Below, one piece after another: positions 29,901-36,500 of a DNA stretch of 64,000 nucleotides. The notes beneath the pieces are model-generated. The model searched no databases. It saw only the letters and a program-made list of their open reading frames with translations, and was not told the origin of the DNA. Both the position numbers and the translations under genes were made by a program. The stretch is from Acetivibrio clariflavus DSM 19732. GTDB taxonomy: Bacteria; Bacillota; Clostridia; Acetivibrionales; Acetivibrionaceae. Where the stretch lies: NCBI RefSeq assembly GCF_000237085.1, contig NC_016627.1, positions 2,852,118 through 2,916,117 of the forward strand, given 5' to 3'. Within the stretch, counting starts at the first letter, position 1; every line of letters starts with the position of its first letter.

Positions 29901-32900
29901 ATTCAATAGGCTTATTAATTATAAGTATATTAAACCTACTTAGTTTATTACTGCTACTACTTGAATTAGGAATCGGACTTTCAAAATCAATTATTTGAGT
30001 TTTCTCTCCACTCAGTAGTACTTTATGCGTTCCTGATGCTATAAAAGTATCTTCTAAATGATAAGAAGACGATGGATTCCATGGATCGCTCATTCCATAA
30101 AGATAATCTCTTTGAATAAAATCACCTTGTACTTCCAATACACCTGCTGTAAGATTATCATTTCTAGATGCCTGAATCTTAAAATTTTTTCTTACGAATA
30201 CATAATCTTCTTCATATACCATATAGAGTTTTGCAGATCCATTTGGTATTATATAATCTCCATTTATCAAAAGTTTCCCTTTATTTACATAAAGTTCGCC
30301 AGTTTCCTGCAATAAATTTCCTTTTACTATCAATTCTCCATTGTTGATATTAACTTTTTTGACTATCTTCATATTCATATTTCCATTAATTAGGACAGTG
30401 TGCCCATTAATATCAAAAACACTATTAGCATCATCAATTGTAAGATCTCCATTCACTATTAAGCTTCCTTCAAGAGGATTAATAATCTTTTTCAGCTTTA
30501 AATTTGAATTTATAGTTCTTTGACATATAAAGGTATTTACAGATATTACAGAATCAAATCTAACATAATTATCCGTCCCCTTAACTTCCAAAATGTTGAA
30601 GTATGAAGAAGTATTCGAAAATTTTACAACTTGCTCTTTTAATCCACTTAATATTGTCTTATGCGATCCCTTAGCTACAAAATTATTCGTAGAACCATTT
30701 GAGGGATTTCGTTCCTGTGTGAAATCACCTTTTACCTCCAGAACCCCTGCTATCCAATTATCTTTATGACTAGTTGTTGCAATATAAAAATCACCTTCAA
30801 CGCACACATAGTCCTCTTCATTTACCATATACATTATTCCATTTTTTGTTGAATTGTAATTACCTTTTATCAAAATTTCCCCTTTTCCTACATATATATT
30901 TCCGTTACTATGTATTAAATCACCTTCAACTGTTATTTTGTGACCATTTGCATTTAATTTAACACCGCTGTAATTAATTATTAAATCTCCATTTATTTTT
31001 ATATCGCTTTCAAGTGGATTAACAATTCTGATCAATTCTAAATTTGAATTTATAGTTCTTTCACATATAAAGGTATTTACAGATATTGCAGAATCAAATC
31101 TAACATAATTATCTGTCCCCTTAACTTCCAAGATATTAAAGCATGAATAAATGCTTGAAAATTTTACAACTTGCTCTTTTAATCCACTTAATATTGTCTT
31201 ATGCGATCCCTGAGCTACAAAATTATTCGTAGAACCATTTGAGGGATTTCGTTCCTGTGTGAAATCACCTTTTACCTCCAGAACCCCTGCTATCCAATTA
31301 TTTTTATGACTAGTTGTTGCAATATAAAAATCACCTTCAACACACACATAGTCCTCTTCATTTTCCATATACATTATTCCACTATTTGTTGCATTATAAT
31401 TACCCTTAATCAGAATTTCTCCCTTTCCTACATATATATTTCCGTTACTATGTATTAAATCACCTTCAACTGTTAATCTACATCTATTTAATCTTAAATT
31501 CCCACCTTTAAAAATACAATTACCTTCAATCTTCAATTCTCCTTCACTAAAGTCAATAGTTCCCTTTTCAACAGTACAATTACCTTTAACTGTTATTTTG
31601 TAATCATTCATACCAAGTGCAATTGTTCCTGCTTTAATTATCAAATTTCCATATACTCTATTTTCATATAATACTTCACTTTTGGTAATAGTAGCCTCAC
31701 CTGTATTAATTAAAATCCTTCCACTATTGCCCATATCATTATTATTTGAATCTAAAGCTATTATCTCACATAGATAATCTCTATTAGTACTTAATCCATT
31801 AATAAAATATGATATTTCCTCTCGAGGCAATGCTTCAACTACAGCATAATTGGCACCATTTAATAAAACTTGGTACTTGCTAGCACCATCTACAGCTTTC
31901 CAAATTATTTCTGCACAAGCCAAATCACTACTATCCAGTTCTGCATTAACCTCAATTGGTTTTTGTGGTGCACTTATTACCCTTATAGTTTCACTCCATG
32001 CACTCTTTTTTCCATTTAAATACTCTACATAAACTTTGTAAGAATGTTGGGTATTTTTGATAAGGTCTCTATGCGTAAAGGATGAAAATTCTTTTGAAAC
32101 ATTGTATGTAAAAATATCATCTACACATACTACATATTTTTTAGCATTGTTTACTTTATTCCATGCAATAGTTATTGATGCGGTACCATCCTCATTCAAT
32201 ATATTCTCTATTACTTTAAAACTAGAAATTTCATTTAAAAGAGTAGCTACCTTGATAGAAACTTTATCGGAGCAATTTCCTGCTTCATCAAAAGCTTCAA
32301 CACTATATTCATACTCTTCCCCTGGTACTAATCCTTCTCCATTGTTGTCATCAACAAAAGTTGCTACATAAGTAGTCCCTATCAGCTCGTTATTGCGATA
32401 AACATTATAGCCTGCCACACCTATATTATCCGTTGCTGCTTCCCAAGTAAGAGTAATTTTTTTGTCTGTTGCTTCAGCTACCAAGTTTTGCGGTGTTGAT
32501 GGTTTTTCTGTATCTTCAGCAAGTATAGTTGTGGACATTTCGTCGATTGTAGGTATTACATTTTCATCTTCATAAAGAGCATCCGTTTCCTGAAACTCTA
32601 TAGGCTGCATTTCATCAGCAATATCATTTATATCCCATTCGATATCGGTATCCATTTTATCATTTGATATACTGCTATCACTACCATTAAAATCGAGTAA
32701 AGAATCACTTGAGGACATCATATCATCATTTTCTAGCTGTTCATAATTCATGCTATTGGCATTCTGTTCAACTTTTGCATCATTTTCAACTATTAAAGGA
32801 TTAATTATCTGGTCAGTTGTCTCACCTTGGTTATTTTTAGACTCAATTGTCTTTTCGTTTACAGCTTCACTTTTATTATCGTCTATAAGGCAAGACTCAG

Positions 32901-33099
32901 TTGTTAATATATTTTTTTCTTCGGCCTGTGGAACAATATCCTCTAAGACTGCCTTTGAAGACAATATCTCCCCGTTATACTCTTGATTTGCTGCTTCTGC
33001 TTTGCTGACACCAAAAGGGTTAAATACACTTGATGTTAAAATTTGAACAGCAAAAAAACATGAAATGATTGATGATACAATTCTTTTCTTCCTTGACAT
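20977..33099 (-). CDS. Giant secreted RHS/YD-repeat toxin with PD-(D/E)XK nuclease-like tip
   Basis: About 4040 residues. In order: Sec signal peptide (1-36); acidic low-complexity region; three fibronectin type III-like domains (about 195-470, first with TPQNLVAEATDKKITLTW); repeated beta-solenoid modules (about 475-1040); kelch-type beta-propeller repeats (about 1105-1350, YIFGGFDG, YVVGGINE); a DUF6531-like RHS entry region (from about 1415) carrying an inserted SH3b-like domain (about 1495-1568, LNLRKAPS to GWVCAYYLEKV); some 2000 residues of YD repeats; the core end YLNARMYDPKVARFLQED and DPTGH (about 3630); helical pretoxin repeats; and a tip with GLDLIF then VVEAKHG (D3945, E3958, K3960), a PD-(D/E)XK nuclease pattern. 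The ATG at 33099 follows GGGGAGAAAG. It is probably exported and delivers the tip to neighbours on contact; delivery is inferred. Confidence 0.88.
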   Translation of the reverse strand: MSRKKRIVSSIISCFFAVQILTSSVFNPFGVSKAEAANQEYNGEILSSKAVLEDIVPQAEEKNILTTESCLIDDNKSEAVNEKTIESKNNQGETTDQIINPLIVENDAKVEQNANSMNYEQLENDDMMSSSDSLLDFNGSDSSISNDKMDTDIEWDINDIADEMQPIEFQETDALYEDENVIPTIDEMSTTILAEDTEKPSTPQNLVAEATDKKITLTWEAATDNIGVAGYNVYRNNELIGTTYVATFVDDNNGEGLVPGEEYEYSVEAFDEAGNCSDKVSIKVATLLNEISSFKVIENILNEDGTASITIAWNKVNNAKKYVVCVDDIFTYNVSKEFSSFTHRDLIKNTQHSYKVYVEYLNGKKSAWSETIRVISAPQKPIEVNAELDSSDLACAEIIWKAVDGASKYQVLLNGANYAVVEALPREEISYFINGLSTNRDYLCEIIALDSNNNDMGNSGRILINTGEATITKSEVLYENRVYGNLIIKAGTIALGMNDYKITVKGNCTVEKGTIDFSEGELKIEGNCIFKGGNLRLNRCRLTVEGDLIHSNGNIYVGKGEILIKGNYNATNSGIMYMENEEDYVCVEGDFYIATTSHKNNWIAGVLEVKGDFTQERNPSNGSTNNFVAQGSHKTILSGLKEQVVKFSSIYSCFNILEVKGTDNYVRFDSAISVNTFICERTINSNLELIRIVNPLESDIKINGDLIINYSGVKLNANGHKITVEGDLIHSNGNIYVGKGEILIKGNYNSTKNGIMYMVNEEDYVCVEGDFYIATTSHKDNWIAGVLEVKGDFTQERNPSNGSTNNFVAKGSHKTILSGLKEQVVKFSNTSSYFNILEVKGTDNYVRFDSVISVNTFICQRTINSNLKLKKIINPLEGSLIVNGDLTIDDANSVFDINGHTVLINGNMNMKIVKKVNINNGELIVKGNLLQETGELYVNKGKLLINGDYIIPNGSAKLYMVYEEDYVFVRKNFKIQASRNDNLTAGVLEVQGDFIQRDYLYGMSDPWNPSSSYHLEDTFIASGTHKVLLSGEKTQIIDFESPIPNSSSSSNKLSRFNILIINKPIEYGYMILSKDKPTTSTPWRKLEIIYTNSNPLPGTTITKPSLIPPREGLGMAEVNGRIYAFGGKTDDNEYLNTVSEYDYIADKWTEYIDDPDKQMLTGKSNFAIAATDNDIYIFGGFDGTNYFNTVERYNPAIGEFIFRDSIPPMPTARSEAKAVLIDNKIYVVGGINETGFLNTIEVYDIENNTWTTLTDNTNIPRADFGMATYGKKIYIFGGYNENGILDIVEEYDTTTGICTEKTSLPIKTRGLQALSIDGKIYLFCGTTFDGTTTKVTNAVDRYDPQTNTYLSIEADKDPNDNIVRLRPLQYARTSFGAVAAFGRAFIAAGNDGTKCIGAAGEYVVNQIKGTTFGADYNGTEGRGTQYDSNGANVLTGNYLTQSVDISLEGPYMNVEVVRSYNSSDADTEDELVIGNGWRMSFETFIKKVDSNTYRVKASSLNLRKAPSNIGDAYPTDWPIIRGIANGTILRHTGRVINWPGHSDWYEVITPNNQTGWVCAYYLEKVPGIEVTYPTGTKIVFTADGANYKAPVGCFDELTKTTVDGISMYKLKKKDQTVYLYYADTGKLAYQEDRYGNRIKFYYENGKLKKIFDCDATGNEIGRTLTLEYEGGKLKSISDKAGRSVTYSYTDGKLTSVKNLNDKVTKYEYYNEGEGSKNKIKTIKKVDDNNNEIALYTNFYDGLGRIIKQVDSNNKASYYLYTDLSIDDTSEMTTNGLEVSRQYYNRRGDLTKEIYNINFPDRPIRVIDPIEKVTETKYYLLSGNNYVDTTYFTDQMLRKEENRKLWENNLPQKFETAEIIETENGKKAVNKTIIETDEKSNVILVKNPDDTVKRYKYYENGDLQYVIDEMNYLTYYYYETLGNDIKRLKNIIKPVLPVDPENPIKNVTDVSIFDKDKTAITTYEYEDTKIKSLVKKIINPNGTYTEYEYYDNGMLKSSSNGINTLQYTYDNCFRVESETTDLGNKTIYEYDKMNNITKITRIADGEEPSITRMFYDYDGRKKQEINSLMYDPAYDNGTGYSGTVSDLYDYDAYGRLLKHTQYVKNVDGSVNSYVYSYTYDGEGNLEKEINPSGGTYVYNYDGLGRVTAIYFGSTLLEKYTYNEYVNLDNGTYGTEKVQTKYLSSYKENNQTKYKTADTKYLMDYAGRIVKVTNPTEGDVEEFTKTEYYKDGKVRKVTDPRGNSTYYTYNKYDSTNPGMVYDEKFVPVTEVNGNIKYSYSKTTYDLSGRKVAETTYADLVEITEGDDGKISIKVKDESTEVRYIETKYEYYDNNKVKRISSYGVDTANTPIKSTMEKVTEYRYDKDGNLVEEKAIFDSDKQNINVYLDYNMYGKPQKTAVLISNEDLEKDLYVNEREKITAYSDLFTESTKNENYGYNPDYENYSAIVTTYTNFDKAGNPGTVISPNTQTVKYYYDSLGRVGKQTVNDKDISDINGSGFETTIEKIMTYNWEGKVTGTSVYAHNETGRKLLSSEQNQYNSRGLLEKTIQKGITTKEFNRNTNKETVKTQDLTTAYEYDLAGRVVAEVTPENYVGYKDGQGLLATGTTNKIEYIYDKQGRLILKAFRGKIKNYNGSTGNFNENERYIVIEAYKYDANGNVIKKVDGEAYNKAYEDAVNQQKSVAVEDLINDAYGVEYTYNLANQLETVKNPEFTGANGMNFNRKYSYDGLGRVVGETTAHGLNKTLIIENVNTPVQVSGLYYSITKYLYDDVNRKLDVMVIDNVDNPIYTEYRLKTEYYDYAGNIKKEADANGNETSYEYNSLGLQRSVTYPGDSSIPTNTVVYKYDSMGNLRYQKDSVGNVKEYKYDLFGRVLSEKVYGTEEEDANETEVRYWYDLYGNVKYKIDANNTVTKYEYDELGRLTRSVVDNVKLIDPATGVDSTTRTSTHETLKYYDKNGNVLHEVTKVTEKDTVSNTAKSSYSVNSYEYDGMGRLVSKIDPVGNVIEKINYNRNSAQIESYDGEDHKKIFEYNKDGKLIVTKQRNESGEYIVKQQYYDARGNVAYVIDGRENITVYNYDEQDNLTGVSSYAKVKEGVYKLTDTTRYIYDKNGNMKSQEINGIETNKFNYNARNLVMEKEYPGTSNNIVSYYYYADGNVKEVIDRKNIKTQYKYNPQGLVVEEKAVQIGANGTEQSYTKKNYEYDAVGNQLKSILTSSTTTEVVERTYDELGRVKTKGVSNVEGKILYIYDIVTSDGLTAETSIDQKNNITTKVYDKAGRLAFVKNGDINAENIAEYDYYKNGAAKSVIYAGGAREDYIYYPDGRLESLVNTDNKGVAFESYVYTYDANGNMLSKEDKKGITTYTYDNLNRLKTVDEKYSGKVTEYTYDKLGNRSTATIKENGIIIEEVYNYNLELNQLKSVITKKNGVAISTTNYEYDANGNLTSSVTDGEKTTYAYDEFNQLINADGAKYGYNAEGYRVSKNVNGSLTRYIYEYDKVVLEVNAAGNQVGRNIYGINLLMRTVDSESYYYMYNGHADVTALINAATCNIDATYYYDAFGNITESTGAAKDKNSILYSGYQYDSETGLYYLNARMYDPKVARFLQEDTYTGDPNDPLSLNLYTYCANNPLIYYDPTGHFNVFSREEWKKFASDAKEVVIGIADGTMRYVSGNTYQSVGDFVNDVNWAYNNSEYLASGTVSYVSETASNIKQGTINFANDVKWAYNNRDIVAETINEGVQQFKTDVQWAINNRDIVAQTTSEMATQAINDFNSKSLREKTAFITDVTLNVASFIGAPEAAAAKLTQIRKVDKMAEAINLIDKLYDAGAGMKRLDKALDATNLMDDLYDVGKGMKKLDKVLDSSKLDNWIEPAGSLGAMRNPRLAKYGEPGQRDALLNAVRKTNYIRADGTINKAALQEAKGVVYAQREMKRLGYSLQDVSLHYKGNQGLDLIFSNGTKYAVVEAKHGRYLSLLKKDINKLRQGSLRYNIDRLEKYLDFGDGIHNDLVNQLLLEAYAGNLESFASLYRSERLFELPLGWPRVKAIKK
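30481..31478 (-). repeat. Near-identical 540-bp-period tandem repeat inside the RHS gene
   Basis: Segments 30481-30938 and 31021-31478 match base for base over long stretches at an exact spacing of 540 bp (180 codons). They encode two copies of the beta-solenoid module (DLIHSNGNIYVGKGEILIKG ... VLEVKGDFTQERNPSNGSTN). A third, diverged copy follows near 30000-30300. Confidence 0.85.
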
Positions 33100-33220
33100 C
33101 AAACTCTTTCTCCCCTCACAAATACAATTTTATATATTTTGAAAAACTTGTTTTAGATATGATGTTAATTTTACCCACAAAAGTTTACCAAAAAAATTTA
33201 CAGTTGTAAATACAAAAAAG

Positions 33221-33260
33221 AAAAGACTCGCATCTACTGGCCTACGAGTCTTTTCATATA
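33221..33260 (-). terminator. Rho-independent terminator of mutS2
   Basis: AAAAGACTCG (33221-33230) and CGAGTCTTTT (33245-33254) form a perfect 10-bp stem. On the minus strand it is followed by TCTTTTCTTTTTT-like sequence. It lies about 130 bp after the mutS2 stop and separates it from the RHS gene. The rest of the interval 33100-33392 shows no gene. Confidence 0.75.
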
Positions 33261-33392
33261 TATTAACAGTTTGTCGAATTAATTATAAAATATAACTTTA
33301 TTTGCCAAAAGTCAATACTTTAGTATGTTCTACTTTCCAAACATTACTATTTTGTGTTTAACATGTTATAACACTCTAAATCATGGAAACTT

Positions 33393-35774
33393 TTATTTAA
33401 GTTGGACGATGGTAACTCCATCTTCCCCCTCCCCATATTTTCCAAGCCTATAAGAGCTTACCCTTTTATTGCTTTTTAGATATTGGTGTATTCCGTTCCT
33501 CAAAATCCCGGTACCTTTACCGTGTATTATACATATTTCGGGAAGTCCGGATATAACTACATCATCTAAGTACTTATCAATAGCTTCTAGTGCATCATCA
33601 AGCGGCATACCTCTTACATCTATCTCACTGCTGATATTTTTTGCCTTAGAAACACTTATTTCTCCTACCCCTGTTTTGTATATCTGTTCCTTCTGCTCGT
33701 CAACCAATTTCAAATTGGTAATATGCACATTTATTTTCATAATTCCAACCTGAACAATTGCCTCACCGTCTCTGTCAGGAGGTGTTATAACTGTTCCCCT
33801 CTGATTCAGATTTACAATTAACACGCTGTCTCCGGGCTTAAGATTTTTAGGAGGTTTTACAAGGGTGTTTTTAGGCATAACAGATTTACTCAAAGCATCC
33901 TCTATGGTATCTATATTGCTTTTGAGTTTAAGTCTCATTTCTTCGGCAGCCTTCTGACTTTGTATATTTTCCCTTTCCTTTTGAATTCTTCTCATTTCGG
34001 AAAGTATATTATCTGCTTCATGTTTTGCATTGAGCAGCAGCTTTCTGGCCTCTTCCCTTGCTTCCCTTAAAATCTTCTCCTTTTTCTCTTCTAATTTCCT
34101 CTTTTCATTTTCCATTTCACTTTTTATTTTTTCTGCTTCTTGTTTTAAAAGCTGTGCCTGTAATTTTTCGTTCTCCGATTGATTTAGATTCTTTTCAATG
34201 TTCAAAAGCATATCTTCAAACTTGATTTCTTCACTTGTCAAATAACTCTTTGCCCGTTCAATTACCGAATCAGTAAGTCCTAACCTCTTTGAAATTGCAA
34301 AGGCATTACTTCTGCCCGGTACACCTATTAAAAGTTTATAGGTTGGTTTTAAAGTTTCAACATCAAACTCACAGCAGGCATTCTCAACATAAGGTGTAGT
34401 AACCGCATAAACTTTGAGCTGGCTATAATGGGTAGTGGCTACAACAGTACATCCCCTATCCTTCAGATGTTCCAATATTGCCATTGCCAATGCAGCACCT
34501 TCAGTGGGATCAGTACCGGCTCCCAATTCATCAAAAAGGACAAGAGTTCTATCATCTATATTTTCCAATATGTTTACAATATTTTTCATATGAGATGAAA
34601 AAGTACTTAAACTTTGTTCAATACTTTGCTCATCCCCGATATCCGCAAAAACCTTGTTAAAAACACTTAGTACCGTTCCTTCGCCGGCAGGGATATGGAG
34701 ACCCGCTTGTGCCATAAGTGTAAACAGTCCTACAGTTTTAAGGGTTACTGTCTTTCCTCCGGTATTAGGCCCTGTGACAACAAGGGTGTGGAAATCTTCT
34801 CCTATCCAAAAATCTATAGGTACAACAGTTTTGGGAACAAGCAATGGATGTCTTCCCTTTTTGATTATGATTTTTCCTTCATTGTTCAGCTTAGGGCAAA
34901 CACAGTTGTACTCAAGGCTCAACTTCGCTTTAGCAAAAATAAAGTCAAGCTTTGCCAACAGGTTAATATTAGTATTAAGCTCAACAGCTATCTCGGCCAC
35001 ATCACAGGACAATTCCCGAAGAATCCTTTCAATCTCTGCCTCTTCCTTAATTTTCAATTCCCTGATAGCATTATTGGCCTCTACAACAGCCATAGGTTCT
35101 ATAAAAAGTGTTGCCCCGCTTGCTGACGAGTCATGTATAAGGCCGGGTACTTCAGTTCTGTATTCCTGCTTGACAGGAATTACATACCGCTCGCCCCTCA
35201 TGGTAACTATCGGTTCTTGCATGTATTTCTGATATTTGGGAGACCTAATCAGCTCATTCAGCTTATCCTTTATTGAATTCTGTGCATGGCGTATCTGCCT
35301 TCTTATGCTTCCTAGTGCAGGACTTGCATTATCGGATATTTCCTCTTCGCTCACAATACAAAGATTAATTTTGTCTTCAATTCTTTTAGCAGCTTCAAGA
35401 CATTCAATCAATTCACCGACAATATTGTCTTCACCTTCTTTAACATTGGCACTGTTGGAATAGTTTTTTAAGTTCCTGACAGCACGCAATACATTTGCAA
35501 TCCTCATCAATTCTCCCGGATTTAGCATTGAACCTATCTCAGCTCTTCTAACGCTGTCCCTTATATCGTGGATACCTCCTAACGGCGGACTTCCTCTCCT
35601 TGATATAAAGTTTACGCCATCGCTGGTTTCCTTCAAATTTATCTTAACTTTTTCAATGTCATTATCCGGCACAAGCTGCCTTGCCAAATCGGCACCAAGA
35701 GTTGATGCTGTAAGGGATACCAGTTTGTCTATTATTTTGTTATATTCCAAAATTCTTATCGTTTTCTCATTCAT
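33393..35774 (-). CDS. mutS2: Endonuclease MutS2
   Basis: A 793-residue homodimeric DNA-binding ATPase of the MutS family that suppresses homologous recombination, and in Bacillus also rescues collided ribosomes. MutS core and clamp helices occupy the first half; the Walker A GPNTGGKTVTLKT lies near residue 335 and the Walker B LFDELGAGTDPTEGAAL near 410. A long coiled coil (about 510-625) leads to a KOW-like segment and the C-terminal Smr nuclease domain (from about 718, IDVRGMPLDDAL, then CIIHGKGTGILRNGI). The start is the ATG at 35774; the longer TTG start at 35795 has no ribosome site. It is read alone with its own terminator. Confidence 0.95.
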   Translation of the reverse strand: MNEKTIRILEYNKIIDKLVSLTASTLGADLARQLVPDNDIEKVKINLKETSDGVNFISRRGSPPLGGIHDIRDSVRRAEIGSMLNPGELMRIANVLRAVRNLKNYSNSANVKEGEDNIVGELIECLEAAKRIEDKINLCIVSEEEISDNASPALGSIRRQIRHAQNSIKDKLNELIRSPKYQKYMQEPIVTMRGERYVIPVKQEYRTEVPGLIHDSSASGATLFIEPMAVVEANNAIRELKIKEEAEIERILRELSCDVAEIAVELNTNINLLAKLDFIFAKAKLSLEYNCVCPKLNNEGKIIIKKGRHPLLVPKTVVPIDFWIGEDFHTLVVTGPNTGGKTVTLKTVGLFTLMAQAGLHIPAGEGTVLSVFNKVFADIGDEQSIEQSLSTFSSHMKNIVNILENIDDRTLVLFDELGAGTDPTEGAALAMAILEHLKDRGCTVVATTHYSQLKVYAVTTPYVENACCEFDVETLKPTYKLLIGVPGRSNAFAISKRLGLTDSVIERAKSYLTSEEIKFEDMLLNIEKNLNQSENEKLQAQLLKQEAEKIKSEMENEKRKLEEKKEKILREAREEARKLLLNAKHEADNILSEMRRIQKERENIQSQKAAEEMRLKLKSNIDTIEDALSKSVMPKNTLVKPPKNLKPGDSVLIVNLNQRGTVITPPDRDGEAIVQVGIMKINVHITNLKLVDEQKEQIYKTGVGEISVSKAKNISSEIDVRGMPLDDALEAIDKYLDDVVISGLPEICIIHGKGTGILRNGIHQYLKSNKRVSSYRLGKYGEGEDGVTIVQLK

Positions 35775-36095
35775 ATATGCAATTACCTTTCCCAATGGTT
35801 ATTCTAAATAGTTTTAACGCAGAAAATTACACATAATACTTTTTTCATAATATTATAGCATAAATGCAGCAAATAAATAATTAAAACTTATAACGCTCCC
35901 AACTATAGTATTACAATATATCACATTGCAAATATCATTTCAATTAACGATTAAAACAATTTTGTCACATAACTGGAAATTATTTTTAAGCATAAATTTT
36001 TGCTCCGGAGAAAATTCTATTATAAAAGACAAAAGCTTTTGTCGGAGTAAAAGACTTTAATATAACAATACCGGTTTTACAGGGAGGTTTTGATA
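35775..36095. other. Divergent promoter region between mutS2 and a small gene
   Basis: This is the shared upstream region of two divergent genes. Two perfect palindromes lie on the rightward side: CTCCGGAG (36003-36010) and GACAAAAGCTTTTGTC (36028-36043). The second is a plausible operator for the small gene that starts at 36096. No other feature was recognised. Confidence 0.4.
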
Positions 36096-36308
36096 GTGAC
36101 CAGTGAAAAAACCCTTGAAATCATCAGGGAATATATTGATGATATCAGAGAGTTCCAGAATAATCCCAACTGGAGTTATGAAAAAAAACAACATATAAAA
36201 AAGGCGTTGGAAGCTTACGAAAATCTATTTGAAGATGCTAAAAACGGCAGATTGGATCCGGATATCCTGCATGAAAACATAACAAGTTTCATGTATATGC
36301 TGCAGTAA
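36096..36308 (+). CDS. Hypothetical protein, 70 residues, helical
   Basis: A small, highly charged and probably all-helical cytosolic protein (EIIREYIDDIREF, EKKQHIKKALEAYENLFEDA). No family is recognised. I choose the GTG at 36096, which lies 8 nt from GGGAGG; a TTG at 36090 is too close to the site. It is divergent from mutS2. Two palindromes upstream suggest regulation by a dimeric factor. Confidence 0.6.
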   Translation: MTSEKTLEIIREYIDDIREFQNNPNWSYEKKQHIKKALEAYENLFEDAKNGRLDPDILHENITSFMYMLQ

Positions 36309-36450
36309 TTTCAGAGTTTTGCATTTTTTACCTGAGTTTTTTTCCTTGTCTCAAGTAAAAATCTATTAATCTGTTATTTTTATAAAACATAAAACGATGG
36401 GCTTCTTTTTTTCTTTACAAAGTACATAATGACTTTTTTGACATTAAATT

Positions 36451-36477
36451 AACCGACACCTGATTTTGGTGTCGGTT
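36451..36477 (-). terminator. Hairpin downstream of the amidase gene
   Basis: AACCGACACC (36451-36460) and GGTGTCGGTT (36468-36477) form a perfect 10-bp stem with a 7-nt loop, 24 bp past the amidase stop. The T tract on the minus strand is weak, but position and stem strength favour a terminator. Confidence 0.65.
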
Positions 36478-36500
36478 AGATGAAGCTGAAAATTTTTATG

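Noticed and set aside
30000-31560. Regular repeats considered as a CRISPR array
   Set aside because: The units are long protein-coding modules at 540-bp spacing, not short repeats with unique spacers. No CRISPR array was seen anywhere.
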